NCBI GenBank assembly: GCA_027491235.1
Contig: JAIXWO010000018.1
Location: forward strand, 62,001-126,000
Direction: 5' to 3'
DNA length: 64,000 nucleotides
Source: Sphingomonadales bacterium
GTDB lineage: Bacteria; Pseudomonadota; Alphaproteobacteria; Sphingomonadales; Sphingomonadaceae
How positions within the stretch are numbered: the stretch's first letter is position 1; each line of letters opens with the position of its first letter. This document shows, piece by piece, positions 10,729-19,500 of this stretch. The notes under the pieces were generated by a model that saw only the letters and a program-made list of their open reading frames with translations, did no database searches and was not told the origin of the DNA. A program made the translations under genes and the position numbers.

Positions 10729-11124
10729 ATGTCTTTGACCGATCCCTTGGGTGATATGCTCACCCGCATCCGTAACGGCCAGCGTGCCAAGATGGATAGC
10801 GTTCTGACGCCAGCTTCGACGCTGCGTGTCCGCGTGCTCGATGTCTTGCAGCGCGAAGGCTATATTCGCGGCTATCATGATGAGGCCCTGGGTGCACACC
10901 CGGGCATCCGCATCGAACTGAAGTATTTCGAAGGTCAGCCGGCCATCAAGCACGTCGCACGTGTCTCGAAGCCCGGCCGCCGCGTTTACTCCGGTTCGAA
11001 GGAACTGCCGATCATCCGTAACGGCCTTGGCATCACCATCGTCTCGACGCCCCGTGGCGTTCTTTCTGACGCGGAAGCGCGTGAGCAGAACGTCGGCGGC
11101 GAAGTGCTCGCGGAGGTGTTCTGA
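10729..11124 (+). CDS. rpsH: 30S ribosomal protein S8
   Basis: S8 is a primary 16S rRNA-binding protein and, in E. coli, the repressor of the spc operon. The 131 residues start [18 protein letters not shown] and end in the conserved [15 protein letters not shown] overlap couples it to rplF. I did not identify an S8-binding mimic in the upstream mRNA by eye. Confidence 0.98.
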   Translation: MSLTDPLGDMLTRIRNGQRAKMDSVLTPASTLRVRVLDVLQREGYIRGYHDEALGAHPGIRIELKYFEGQPAIKHVARVSKPGRRVYSGSKELPIIRNGLGITIVSTPRGVLSDAEAREQNVGGEVLAEVF

Positions 11125-11657
11125 TGAGCCGCACAGGTAAAAAGCCGATTGCCATTCCGGCAGGCGTGACCGCATCGCTTGACGGCGCGATCATTGCCGT
11201 CACCGGCCCGAAGGGGACGCTCAGCATCCCTAAGGAAGCCGAAGTGTCTTACAGCCTTGAAGACGGCCAGCTTTCCGTTCGCCCGGCGAACGAAACAAAG
11301 CGGGCGCGGTCCTTCTGGGGCATGCAGCGCACCCTGATCCAGAACCTGGTGACGGGCGTGACCGAAGGCTTCACCAAGACCCTCGTCATGACGGGTGTCG
11401 GCTACCGTGCAAGCGCACAGGGCCAGAAGCTTAAGCTGCAGCTCGGCTACAGCCACGACATCGACATCGACGTGCCGCAGGGCATCGACATCAAGACTCC
11501 GGATCAGACGACGATCGAAATCTCCGGCATCGACCGCCAGGCGGTTGGCCAGATCGCCGCAGAAATTCGCCGCTGGCGTAAGCCTGAGCCTTATAAGGGC
11601 AAGGGTATCCGCTACCGTGGCGAGTTTATCTTCCGGAAGGAGGGTAAGAAGAAGTAA
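11124..11657 (+). CDS. rplF: 50S ribosomal protein L6
   Basis: L6 is a two-domain protein near the sarcin-ricin loop. The 177-residue product is family length and contains [15 protein letters not shown] at the start and the signature [17 protein letters not shown] (here [14 protein letters not shown]) near the end. It overlaps rpsH by one base, and its TAA shares a base with the rplR ATG. Confidence 0.98.
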   Translation: MSRTGKKPIAIPAGVTASLDGAIIAVTGPKGTLSIPKEAEVSYSLEDGQLSVRPANETKRARSFWGMQRTLIQNLVTGVTEGFTKTLVMTGVGYRASAQGQKLKLQLGYSHDIDIDVPQGIDIKTPDQTTIEISGIDRQAVGQIAAEIRRWRKPEPYKGKGIRYRGEFIFRKEGKKK

Positions 11658-12013
11658 TGGCACAGAAGCTGACATCATTCGAAAAGCGCCGCCAGCGTGT
11701 CCGTACGGCTATCCGTACCCGCGCCAGCCAGCGTCCGCGCCTGTCCATTCACCGGTCGGGCCGTCACATCTATGCGCAGATCATCGACGACGCAGCGGGC
11801 AAGACAGTTGCCGCAGCTTCGACCGTCGAAAAGGAAGCGCGCGCCAAGTCGGGTGCAAACCTCGACGCAGCGGCATTGGTAGGCAAGGCTGTAGCCGAGC
11901 GTGCCAAGAAGGCTGGCGTAACCAAGGTCGTGTTCGACCGTGGGGGTTTCCTGTTCCATGGTCGCGTAAAAGCATTGGCTGACGCGGCACGCGAAGGCGG
12001 ATTGGAGTTCTAA
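11657..12013 (+). CDS. rplR: 50S ribosomal protein L18
   Basis: L18 binds 5S rRNA with L5 and L25. The 118 residues include the [18 protein letters not shown] strand region and the C-terminal [19 protein letters not shown] block. The stop codon is immediately followed by the ATG of rpsE with no spacer. Confidence 0.98.
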   Translation: MAQKLTSFEKRRQRVRTAIRTRASQRPRLSIHRSGRHIYAQIIDDAAGKTVAAASTVEKEARAKSGANLDAAALVGKAVAERAKKAGVTKVVFDRGGFLFHGRVKALADAAREGGLEF

Positions 12014-12730
12014 ATGGCTGACGAAACCGAAATCCAGGGCGGCGCTGCTGCCCCCGAAGCCGCAGCAGCGGCTCCTGATGCGGCCGATGGTCGTGGTCGG
12101 GGCGGTCGTGGCCGTGGTGGTAACGATCGTGGCCGTGGTGGCCGCGATGGCAACCGTGGTCGTCGTGACGACCGTCGCGGTGCCGAAGAAGGTGGCGAAG
12201 AGCTGATCGAAAAGCTCGTCCACATCAACCGCGTTTCCAAAACTGTTAAGGGCGGTAAGCGCTTTGGTTTTGCAGCATTGGTTGTTGTCGGTGACGGCAA
12301 GGGTCGTGCAGGCTTCGGTCATGGTAAGGCGCGCGAAGTGCCGGAAGCCATTTCCAAGGCGACGGCTGCTGCCAAGAAGGCAATGGTTCGCGTTCCCCTT
12401 AAGGAAGGTCGCACACTGCATCATGATGGCAATGGTCACTTCGGTGCCGGCCGCGTGACGCTGCGCACCGCGCCGCAGGGTACGGGTATCATCGCCGGTG
12501 GTCCGATGCGCGCTGTCTTTGAATCGCTCGGCGTTGCCGACGTGGTGACGAAGTCAGTCGGCACGTCGAACCCCTACAACATGATCCGGGCTACCTTTGC
12601 TGCTCTTACCGAGCAGACAAGCCCCAAGTCGGTTGCCCAGCGTCGCGGCAAGAAGATCGCTGATCTTCTGAAGCGTGGTGGAGCTGCCGCGGCTGAAGCC
12701 CTGGCTGAAGCCGAAGCGGTTACGGAGTAA
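12014..12730 (+). CDS. rpsE: 30S ribosomal protein S5 with RG-rich N-terminal extension
   Basis: S5 is required for decoding accuracy and lines the mRNA entry channel. At 238 residues it is about 70 longer than E. coli S5. The extra length is an Ala-rich stretch (about 10-24), then a low-complexity Arg/Gly/Asp segment (about 26-56) made of GRGRGG and [11 protein letters not shown] repeats. The normal S5 core then begins at [19 protein letters not shown] Glu/Ala-rich tail follows the C-terminal domain. RG repeats generally favour RNA binding; what this extension does on the ribosome is not known to me. Confidence 0.97.
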   Translation: MADETEIQGGAAAPEAAAAAPDAADGRGRGGRGRGGNDRGRGGRDGNRGRRDDRRGAEEGGEELIEKLVHINRVSKTVKGGKRFGFAALVVVGDGKGRAGFGHGKAREVPEAISKATAAAKKAMVRVPLKEGRTLHHDGNGHFGAGRVTLRTAPQGTGIIAGGPMRAVFESLGVADVVTKSVGTSNPYNMIRATFAALTEQTSPKSVAQRRGKKIADLLKRGGAAAAEALAEAEAVTE

Positions 12731-12735
12731 TCCCG

Positions 12736-12912
12736 ATGGCGAAGATCAAAATCAAGCAGACCGGTTCGCCGATCCGCCGGACCAAGGACCAGCGCGCAAC
12801 GCTGATCGGTCTCGGCCTGAACAAAATGCACCGCGTGTCGGAGCTGGAAGATTCCCCGGAAGTCCGGGGCATGATCCAGAAGGTTCGCCACATGGTGGAA
12901 GTTCTCGGTTAA
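12736..12912 (+). CDS. rpmD: 50S ribosomal protein L30
   Basis: L30 is a small 50S protein contacting helix 38 of 23S rRNA. This 58-residue ORF starts [16 protein letters not shown] and includes [15 protein letters not shown], both diagnostic. It stands five bases after rpsE, in its usual place before rplO. A strong intrinsic-terminator-like hairpin follows 12 bases after its stop. Confidence 0.96.
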   Translation: MAKIKIKQTGSPIRRTKDQRATLIGLGLNKMHRVSELEDSPEVRGMIQKVRHMVEVLG

Positions 12913-12924
12913 ACCCTAAATTGC

Positions 12925-12955
12925 CCGCCCCGGTCTTGACCGGGGCGGCATTTTT
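12925..12955 (+). terminator. Intrinsic terminator or attenuator between rpmD and rplO
   Basis: An 11-bp GC-rich stem pairs 12925-12935 with 12938-12948. Physically it would close as about ten pairs with a four-base loop. It is followed after two bases by five T residues (12951-12955). Position and shape fit a Rho-independent terminator, yet it lies inside the spc operon 55 bases before rplO. It probably acts as a partial terminator that lowers downstream expression. Confidence 0.7.
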
Positions 12956-13009
12956 CCGGAAGGGGCACACCCTTCCTCAGCGCGAACATAGCGAAAGCGA
13001 GTGCACGAT

Positions 13010-13531
13010 ATGAAACTCAACGAACTCCGTGATAATGATGGTGCCCGTAAGGGCCGGATGCGCGTCGGACGCGGCATCGGCTCTGGCAAGGGCAAGACCG
13101 CTGGCCGTGGCCAGAAGGGTCAGAAGAGCCGCGAAGGCGTCTCCATTGCCGGTTTTGAAGGCGGTCAGATGCCGCTTCACATGCGTCTGCCAAAGCGCGG
13201 CTTCAACAACATCTTCGCCAAGGATTATGCCGAGGTGAACCTCGGTGCCATCCAGAAGCTGGTTGATGCCAAGAAGATCGACGTCAAGGCGACAATCGAT
13301 CACGCAGCGCTCAAGGCTGCTGGCGTTGCCCGTGGTGGCAAGGACGGTGTCCGTCTGCTCGCTAAGGGTGAATTGACAGCGAAGCTCAGCTTTGTTGTTG
13401 CTGGCGCGTCGGCGGCGGCGAAGGCTGCAGTTGAAAAGGCTGGCGGCAGCGTGGACGTGATCCACGTTGTTCCAGCCGCCGAAAAGGCCGCTGCCAAGAA
13501 GAATACCGTCAAGATCAGGACCAATGCCTGA
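13010..13531 (+). CDS. rplO: 50S ribosomal protein L15
   Basis: L15 is a late assembly protein of the 50S subunit. I start at ATG 13010 ([20 protein letters not shown]) because L15 proteins begin in this way; the in-frame GTG nine bases upstream has no support. The 173 residues contain [20 protein letters not shown] and the [17 protein letters not shown] signature. The protein is longer than E. coli L15 because of a basic C-terminal tail. It lies between two intrinsic-terminator-like hairpins. Confidence 0.97.
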   Translation: MKLNELRDNDGARKGRMRVGRGIGSGKGKTAGRGQKGQKSREGVSIAGFEGGQMPLHMRLPKRGFNNIFAKDYAEVNLGAIQKLVDAKKIDVKATIDHAALKAAGVARGGKDGVRLLAKGELTAKLSFVVAGASAAAKAAVEKAGGSVDVIHVVPAAEKAAAKKNTVKIRTNA

Positions 13532-13582
13532 GGAAAACTCAGGTCAGGGCTTAGACAAGCGCTGATTAGTCATTATATGGAG

Positions 13583-13623
13583 CGGCGGGCTGTCCAACGG
13601 GCATGACCCGCCGTTCTTTTTTT
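13583..13623 (+). terminator. Intrinsic terminator or attenuator between rplO and secY
   Basis: CGGCGGG (13583-13589) pairs with CCCGCCG (13607-13613). The loop contains a second short stem (TGTCC with GGGCA). The tail TTCTTTTTTT follows directly. It lies 52 bases after rplO and 18 before secY. With the preceding hairpin it brackets rplO, suggesting stepwise reduction of transcription towards secY and adk. Confidence 0.75.
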
Positions 13624-13640
13624 CAAGGGTTATCCATCCC

Positions 13641-15002
13641 ATGGCAAGTTCCGCCGACCAGCAAGCAGGCTTGAACCTCTCCCGCTTTTCGCAGGCTTCT
13701 GAACTGAAGAGCCGCATCTGGTTCACGATCGGGGCGTTGATTGTTTTCCGCCTGCTCAGCCATGTGCCGCTGCCGGGGATTGACCCCAAAGCGCTCGAAA
13801 CGCTTTTCAACACCACCAAGGGCGGTGTTCTCGACTTTTTCAACATGTTCTCGGGCGGTTCGCTGGAGCGCATGAGCCTCATCGCGCTCGGCGTGATGCC
13901 CTACATCACGGCGTCCATCGTCGTGCAGCTTGGCACGTCGCTTTCCACAACGCTGGCAGCGTTGAAGAAGGAAGGCGAAAGCGGCCGTAAGAAGCTGAAC
14001 CAGTACACCCGCTACGGCACCGTCGGCCTGACCATCGTTCAGGGTTATTTCATCGCTGTCGGCCTTGAAAGCTGGGGCGCGACACAGGGCCTGTCGGCTG
14101 TGGTTGAACCTGGCATGCTGTTCCGCGTGGCGTGCGTCACCGCACTTTTGGGCGGCACGATGTTCCTGATGTGGCTGGGGGAACAGATCACCAGCCGCGG
14201 TATCGGTAACGGTATTTCGCTGATTATCATGGCCGGCATTGTCGCCACCCTGCCAAAGACGCTCGCACAGGTGTTTGAAGGGGGCCGTACAGGCACGATG
14301 AACCCGCTCATGGTGCTTGGCATCGGCGCGGCCGTCATTGGCCTGATTGCGTTTATCTGCTTCATGGAGCGTGCGCAGCGCCGCGTGTTGATCCAATATC
14401 CCAAGCGCCAGACGCAGCGCGGCATGATGCAGGCCGATAAGAGCTTCCTGCCGCTCAAGATCAACACGGCAGGCGTTATCCCGCCGATCTTCGCGTCGTC
14501 GCTCTTGCTGATGCCGCTGACGCTCGTCCAGTTCGCAGGCCAGAGCGCCACGCAGGACTCGGCGACGGGGGATACCATTTTGTCGATCACGAATGCCCTG
14601 CAGCACGGATCTCCGCTGTACATGGCGCTCTATGCGTTTGGCATCATCTTCTTCTGCTTCTTCTACACAGCCGTTGTCTTCAACCCTGAAGAAACTGCAG
14701 AGAATTTGAAGCGCTATGGCGGCTTCGTGCCCGGCATTCGCCCCGGTAAGAACACAGAGAATTATCTGGATTATGTGCTGACGCGCATCACCGTGGTGGG
14801 CGCTGCGTATCTGACGCTGGTCTGCCTCGTGCCTGAATTCATGTTCTCCAGCCTCGGCTTCATGGCTATTGGCGGCACCAGCCTTCTGATCGTTGTGAAC
14901 GTGACGATGGATACAGTGACACAGATCCAGAGCCATATGCTGGCCCACCAATATGGGGACCTCATCAAGAAGGCGAAGCTCAAAGGGGGAGCGCGACGTT
15001 GA
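13641..15002 (+). CDS. secY: Preprotein translocase subunit SecY
   Basis: SecY is the channel subunit of the SecYEG inner-membrane translocon. The 453-residue product has ten predicted hydrophobic helices. Family signatures are the LPGIDP segment after TM1, GVMPYITASIVVQL, the QYTRYGT loop, RGIGNGISLIIMAGI, and the cytosolic KINTAGVIPPIFASSLL block. It ends with a basic tail KLKGGARR. Its TGA overlaps the TTG start of adk by three bases. No rpmJ gene follows it. Confidence 0.98.
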   Translation: MASSADQQAGLNLSRFSQASELKSRIWFTIGALIVFRLLSHVPLPGIDPKALETLFNTTKGGVLDFFNMFSGGSLERMSLIALGVMPYITASIVVQLGTSLSTTLAALKKEGESGRKKLNQYTRYGTVGLTIVQGYFIAVGLESWGATQGLSAVVEPGMLFRVACVTALLGGTMFLMWLGEQITSRGIGNGISLIIMAGIVATLPKTLAQVFEGGRTGTMNPLMVLGIGAAVIGLIAFICFMERAQRRVLIQYPKRQTQRGMMQADKSFLPLKINTAGVIPPIFASSLLLMPLTLVQFAGQSATQDSATGDTILSITNALQHGSPLYMALYAFGIIFFCFFYTAVVFNPEETAENLKRYGGFVPGIRPGKNTENYLDYVLTRITVVGAAYLTLVCLVPEFMFSSLGFMAIGGTSLLIVVNVTMDTVTQIQSHMLAHQYGDLIKKAKLKGGARR

Positions 15003-15649
15003 ATATAATTCTGTTGGGACCTCCGGGGGCGGGGAAGGGCACACAGGCCAGCCGATTGCAGGAAGAGCGCGGCATGGTGCAACTGTCTACCGGCGATATG
15101 CTTCGAGCAGCCGTTAAGGACGGCACGCCCGTCGGGCTGCAGGCCAAGGCTGTGATGGAAGCCGGTGAGCTTGTTTCTGACGAGATCGTGTCCGGCATCA
15201 TCGGAGAGGCGCTGGACAAGCTGCCTGCCGAGACCGGCGTGATCTTCGACGGCTATCCCCGGACGGCCGCCCAGGCGGAATCATTGGACGTCATCCTTTC
15301 GGGTCGCGGCCGTAAGTTGGACCGCGTGATTGAGCTGGGCGTGGACGAAGACGCTCTGGTTGAACGCATCACCGGACGCTTTACCTGCGGGAAATGCGGT
15401 GCCGGCTATCACGATACATTCAAGCAGCCCAAGGTTGCTGGAACCTGTGACCAGTGCGGCTCGACCGAGTTCAAGCGTCGTCCCGACGACAATGAGGAAA
15501 CGGTCCGCACGCGCATGGCCGAATATCGTGCCAAGACCGCGCCGATCCTGCCGATCTACGAAGCGCGCGGCTTGTTGCAGCGCGTGGATGGTATGGCCGA
15601 CATCGATGTCGTCAACACGTCCATCGAAGCCATTCTCGACGCGAAGTAA
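14999..15649 (+). CDS. adk: Adenylate kinase (zinc-lid type)
   Basis: The enzyme interconverts ATP + AMP and 2 ADP. The start is a TTG at 14999 (MNIILLGPPGAGKGTQA) overlapping the secY stop; no ATG in frame fits. The P-loop GPPGAGKGT is at residues 7-15. The 216-residue long form carries a LID domain with four cysteines in two CxxC pairs (CGKC and CDQC), so it should bind a structural zinc. AMP-binding residues in STGDMLRAAV and the FDGYPRT motif are intact. The TTG start and overlap may keep its translation tied to secY. Confidence 0.96.
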   Translation: MNIILLGPPGAGKGTQASRLQEERGMVQLSTGDMLRAAVKDGTPVGLQAKAVMEAGELVSDEIVSGIIGEALDKLPAETGVIFDGYPRTAAQAESLDVILSGRGRKLDRVIELGVDEDALVERITGRFTCGKCGAGYHDTFKQPKVAGTCDQCGSTEFKRRPDDNEETVRTRMAEYRAKTAPILPIYEARGLLQRVDGMADIDVVNTSIEAILDAK

Positions 15650-15660
15650 AATGGGTGGCG

Positions 15661-15682
15661 CGGCGGCTGATTTCAGCCGCCG
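15661..15682 (+). terminator. Possible terminator hairpin after adk
   Basis: A perfect 9-bp inverted repeat (15661-15669 with 15674-15682, loop ATTT) lies 11 bases after the adk stop. It is GC-rich but lacks a T-run, so it may stop transcription only with help or simply protect the 3' end. Confidence 0.4.
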
Positions 15683-15743
15683 AGTCATTGAAGCGTCATT
15701 GACCTGACATTCGGACGTCGCCGGCCTCCGCTATGCAGGTTGC

Positions 15744-15875
15744 ATGACAGCACTTGCCCTTAGCCTGTTCCGCGCCTCTCAGAGGCAGCAGACCCGCCGC
15801 CCGACCGCACAGAAGACCCGCATCAGCGGTGTCTGGCATTACAGGCTGTTGGCTTGGGCTTTCCGAAACAGCTGA
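15744..15875 (+). CDS. Possible small protein (43 residues)
   Basis: An ATG-started ORF of 43 codons encodes MTALALSLFRASQRQQ..., a basic peptide ending in a Trp/His/Tyr-rich segment (GVWHYRLLAWAFRNS). I do not recognise it. There is only a weak AGG upstream. Its stop lies in a 7-bp inverted repeat (15872-15878 with 15881-15887) that also spans the rhlE stop. The even distribution of aromatic residues is mildly protein-like, but chance is a fair explanation. Confidence 0.25.
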   Translation: MTALALSLFRASQRQQTRRPTAQKTRISGVWHYRLLAWAFRNS

Positions 15876-15883
15876 GCGTTCGC

Positions 15884-17287
15884 TCAGTTAAAACCGTGCG
15901 AGAGGAAGTCCGGCATCGGGCCATTCCAGCCGCCCGATTCATTTGAATCATCAGACGGTTGCGTCGCTTCACGGCGCGCCGCTGGCTTTTCCTGCGGCTT
16001 GCGCGCGGCGCGTTCTGGCTTTTCGGCACGGTCTGGCTTCGGCGCGGGGGCCTTGGCTTCTTCGACCTTCGGTGCGGCCTTCGACCGTGAACGGCGGGCC
16101 GGACGCGGTTCATCTTCCGCTGCGGCATCGGTCGCTTCAGGCGTCGCTGCTGCTGCCTTCGCCGCTGATTCGCCGCTGCCCTTGATTCGCGTCAGGGTCT
16201 GGCCAGTCAGCTTTTCGATATTCTCAATGGCTTCGGCATCCGCCGACGTCACAAATGTGAAGGCCTTGCCCGTGGCACCTGCACGACCGGTGCGGCCAAT
16301 ACGGTGCACATAGTCATCTGGGTGCCAAGGCGCGTCAAAATTGAAGACGTGGCTGACACCCTTGATGTCGAGGCCACGGGCCGCAACGTCAGAGGCGACG
16401 AGAATGTTGATATCGCCCGATTTGAAGCGGTCGAGTTCCTTAATGCGGGCCGATTGCTCCATGTCCCCATGGATTTCCGTTGCCCGGAAGCCAGAGCGCT
16501 GCAGGCTCTGCGCAAGCTCGCGCACGGTTGTTTTGCGGTTGCAGAAGATGATCGCCGTGTTGACGTCGTCCGCATTCAGTAGGTCGCGCAGAACGTCCTT
16601 CTTCTTGCGGGCGTCCACTTCGACCAGAACCTGTGTGATGTTGACATTGGTCGAGGCCGGGCGGGCCACTTCGATGGTCTTGGGGTTCGACAGGAATTTG
16701 TCAGCCAGCTTTTTGATTGGCGGCGGCATCGTTGCTGAAAAGAGCAAGGTCTGACGGCTTGCGGGCAGTTTCGTGCAGATATTCTCGATGTCTGGAATGA
16801 AGCCCATGTCGAGCATCCGGTCTGCTTCATCGATGACGAGCAGGTCGCAGCCATTGAGCAGGATCTTACCGCGCTCAAACAGGTCCATCAGGCGGCCTGG
16901 GGTTGCGATGAGGACATCAACGCCTTTTTCCAGCGCCTTGACCTGATCGCCCATCTGCACGCCGCCAATGAGCAGCGCCATGGAGAGCTTGTGATACTTG
17001 CCGTACTTTTCAAAATTTTCGGCAACCTGCGCGGCGAGTTCCCGTGTCGGTTCCAGAATGAGTGAACGGGGCATGCGCGCGCGGGTGCGGCCATGGCCCA
17101 AAACATCAATCATGGGGAGGACGAACGCCGCCGTCTTGCCGGTGCCTGTTTGGGCAATGGCAATCAGGTCACGCATCATCAGGACGCTTGGAATAGCCTG
17201 CTGTTGGACAGGTGTCGGATCGGAATAGCCCGCCTCCGTTATGGCGCGGAGCAGTTCATCGGATAGGCCGAGATCGGCAAAACTCAT
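15884..17287 (-). CDS. rhlE: DEAD-box ATP-dependent RNA helicase, RhlE type
   Basis: This is a superfamily 2 RNA helicase probably acting in ribosome maturation or RNA turnover. The Q motif (YSDPTPVQQQAIP) is near residues 21-33, motif I is AQTGTGKT (45-52), motif II is DEAD (153-156) and motif III is SAT (184-186). The HRIGRTGRAG motif VI is in the second RecA domain. After about residue 385 it has a disordered Ala/Pro/Lys/Arg-rich tail, usual for RhlE proteins in alphaproteobacteria. It runs against the ribosomal block, where most relatives carry rpsM-rpsK-rpoA. Confidence 0.93.
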   Translation of the reverse strand: MSFADLGLSDELLRAITEAGYSDPTPVQQQAIPSVLMMRDLIAIAQTGTGKTAAFVLPMIDVLGHGRTRARMPRSLILEPTRELAAQVAENFEKYGKYHKLSMALLIGGVQMGDQVKALEKGVDVLIATPGRLMDLFERGKILLNGCDLLVIDEADRMLDMGFIPDIENICTKLPASRQTLLFSATMPPPIKKLADKFLSNPKTIEVARPASTNVNITQVLVEVDARKKKDVLRDLLNADDVNTAIIFCNRKTTVRELAQSLQRSGFRATEIHGDMEQSARIKELDRFKSGDINILVASDVAARGLDIKGVSHVFNFDAPWHPDDYVHRIGRTGRAGATGKAFTFVTSADAEAIENIEKLTGQTLTRIKGSGESAAKAAAATPEATDAAAEDEPRPARRSRSKAAPKVEEAKAPAPKPDRAEKPERAARKPQEKPAARREATQPSDDSNESGGWNGPMPDFLSHGFN

Positions 17288-17403
17288 TCAGGTTAGGTTC
17301 CGGATAAGGTGCGGGAGGGTGCCCCTGCATGTTGACTGCGGGCCTTGGCTTCAGGGACGGAAAAGTCAAGCAAAAGCCGTCCGGAATGAGGGCCAAAGCG
17401 GCA

Positions 17404-17850
17404 TCACTTTTGCTTTGGCGGCACCAGTGTGTGAAATTTGTCGATCATGCAGGCGCCACCGGTCCGGGAATGGATCGTATCCCGGTCTTCGCATAGACGC
17501 CCGTCGCGGGTCGGCTGCAGATAGAATCCGGAATAAAAGTCGATGGACGGGCAACCCTTTTCCAAACGCGCGCGGATGGGCGGTCCACTGCGCAGGACGA
17601 GGTCAATGCTGTCCGGCCTGCTGATCAAAATACCCCCAAGCGTTGCGATGGAAAGGCATTTTGGCGCGGATTTTTCCTTCCAATTTTGGAAGATCATCCG
17701 CGGACGGGCGCGCTCATGATGCGGGGTGATGCGGATCACTGTCCGACGCTCGATCATCACTTGTGCATAGTCTGCCCCGTCCGCCTGAGGCAGAGCAGCC
17801 GGGCCCGACGGCATCAACGCCGCGGCAGACAGCACAAGAAACTGGATCAT
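17404..17850 (-). CDS. Secreted protein of unknown function (148 aa)
   Basis: I do not recognise a family. From the ATG at 17850 the product starts MIQFLVLSAAALMPSGPAAL, a plausible cleavable Sec signal peptide. A mature part of about 125 residues follows with four cysteines (in PKCLSI, EKGCPS, GRLCED and GGACMI), which could form two disulfides in the periplasm. The reading frame stays open far upstream, but that part is antisense to the FAD oxidase gene and is not credible as coding. It lies alone between rhlE and the divergent oxidase gene. Confidence 0.6.
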   Translation of the reverse strand: MIQFLVLSAAALMPSGPAALPQADGADYAQVMIERRTVIRITPHHERARPRMIFQNWKEKSAPKCLSIATLGGILISRPDSIDLVLRSGPPIRARLEKGCPSIDFYSGFYLQPTRDGRLCEDRDTIHSRTGGACMIDKFHTLVPPKQK

Positions 17851-17961
17851 CGAGATGTCATCATGATTCGACCCGAAGTGAGGTTGGACGGTTGAACAGA
17901 TCATGAATTGCGTGGCAATGGGGCAAAGCTGTCCCGCCTTGGGGCAGGGGAGACATTTGCG

Positions 17962-19383
17962 ATGTTGAATGCCGCAGCTTTGGCCGAACTCGGGGCGGTT
18001 TTGGGCACAAAGGGCCTGAAGACTGAGTCGTCCGACATCGCACCTTGGACGACGGACTGGCGCAAGATCTACGAAGGGAAGGCCGCCGCATTGGTGCAGC
18101 CGGGATGCGTCGCCGAAGTTCAGGCGGTTCTCGAGATCGCGTCGCGCCATCATATTCCTGTCGTGCCTCAGGGCGGCAATACGTCCATGGTCGGGGGCGC
18201 GACACCCGATGACAGCGGCGCAGCCATCATTGTGTCGCTCCGCCGGATGAATGCGATCCGCCAACTGGACCCGGCCGCTGGGCTTGTTGTGGCTGAGGCC
18301 GGTGTTGTGCTTTCCAACCTGCATGATGCGGCGCGCGCCCAAGGCATGCGCTTTCCATTGTCGCTTGGTGCGCGCGGCTCCGCCACTGTGGGCGGGCTTG
18401 TGTCCACCAATGCCGGCGGCACGCAGGTGCTGCGCTTTGGCACGATGCGCCGCCTTGTGCTGGGCGTGGAGGCAGTTCTGCCCGATGGCGCGCTGTACGA
18501 AGGGCTGGCGGCGCTGAAGAAAGACAATCGCGGCTATGATCTGACCCAGTTGCTCATTGCTGCCGAGGGGACAATCGGCATCATTACGGCCGCGAGCCTG
18601 ACGCTGGTGCCGGATGTCCTCGACCGGGCTGTTGCTTGGATGGCTGTCGATAGCCCCGAGGCTGCACTCACCAGCCTGCGCGCCATGGAGGCGGCGTCGG
18701 GCGATGCCATTGAGAGCTTTGAATTGATCCCGGACAGCTCTTTGCGTCTGGTGCTCCAGCACATTCCAGGCACCCGCGCGCCGCTTGAGGGGCATGCACC
18801 GTGGCATGTGCTGGTGGAATATGTCCGCAGCAGTCCGGGGGCCACCGCGCCTGCCGAGGCGTTGGAGCCGTTGTTGGCCGCCGAGCTAGAGGCAGGCCGC
18901 ATCCGGGATGCCGCGATTGGCGCGAGCGAGGCGCAGGCAGAGGCTTTCTGGAAAATCCGGGAATCGATCTCAGAGGCGGAGCGCTCGCATGGCCCCGCCA
19001 TGCAGCACGACATTTCAGTGCCGGTGGACGACATGCCGCGCTTCATTGCAGCGGCCAGTGCTGAGGTTGAGCGCGCCTTTCCGGGCGTTTGGGTCAATGC
19101 TTATGGCCATCTGGGTGATGGCAATGTCCATTTCCATGTGCGGGCACCAGAAGGCTGCACCGATCCGAACTGGCGCATGACAACAGGCAAGGCGACAAGC
19201 CGGATGGTCTATGATCTCGTCACCGCGGCAGGCGGCTCCATCTCGGCGGAACACGGCATCGGGCAGATGAAACGTGACGAACTCGGGCGGCTGTCAGCCC
19301 CGGCGCGCATCCAATCGCTGCGCGCGATCAAGGCTGCGTTTGATCCACTGGGCATCATGAACCCCGGAAAGCTCATCCCCTAG
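17962..19383 (+). CDS. FAD-binding oxidoreductase (D-2-hydroxyacid dehydrogenase family)
   Basis: This protein belongs to the GlcD/D-lactate/D-2-hydroxyglutarate dehydrogenase group, flavoenzymes that oxidise D-2-hydroxyacids. The PCMH-type FAD domain shows VVPQGGNTSMVGGATP and the SLGARGSATVGGLVSTNAGG loop. The C-terminal domain has the metal-binding HLGDGNVHFHVR motif and the family-ending EHGIGQMKRDEL. I start at ATG 17962 behind a GGGGAG box, giving 473 residues, rather than the longer frame from 17908. The exact substrate is open: D-2-hydroxyglutarate and D-lactate are the leading options. Confidence 0.85.
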   Translation: MLNAAALAELGAVLGTKGLKTESSDIAPWTTDWRKIYEGKAAALVQPGCVAEVQAVLEIASRHHIPVVPQGGNTSMVGGATPDDSGAAIIVSLRRMNAIRQLDPAAGLVVAEAGVVLSNLHDAARAQGMRFPLSLGARGSATVGGLVSTNAGGTQVLRFGTMRRLVLGVEAVLPDGALYEGLAALKKDNRGYDLTQLLIAAEGTIGIITAASLTLVPDVLDRAVAWMAVDSPEAALTSLRAMEAASGDAIESFELIPDSSLRLVLQHIPGTRAPLEGHAPWHVLVEYVRSSPGATAPAEALEPLLAAELEAGRIRDAAIGASEAQAEAFWKIRESISEAERSHGPAMQHDISVPVDDMPRFIAAASAEVERAFPGVWVNAYGHLGDGNVHFHVRAPEGCTDPNWRMTTGKATSRMVYDLVTAAGGSISAEHGIGQMKRDELGRLSAPARIQSLRAIKAAFDPLGIMNPGKLIP

Positions 19384-19500
19384 CCTTTAGCGGCTGGTAA
19401 AGGACAGCGGGAATCGCCGCTTTCCCCTTGCACTCTGGTACATCGGGCCATAGGAGCCGATGCCATTCATCATCGCCTCATTGGCAGCAGGAGAATACGT

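Noticed and set aside
13552-13580. Promoter TTAGAC-N17-TATATG before secY
   Set aside because: The -35 is poor and the start would fall just before the terminator hairpin, making little sense without further evidence.
13623-15044. 473-codon open frame antisense to secY
   Set aside because: Product is His/Arg/Gln-rich nonsense while secY is unmistakable.
17851-18807. N-terminal extension of the 148-residue secreted protein
   Set aside because: The extension is antisense to the FAD oxidase gene; the signal peptide at 17850 marks the real start.
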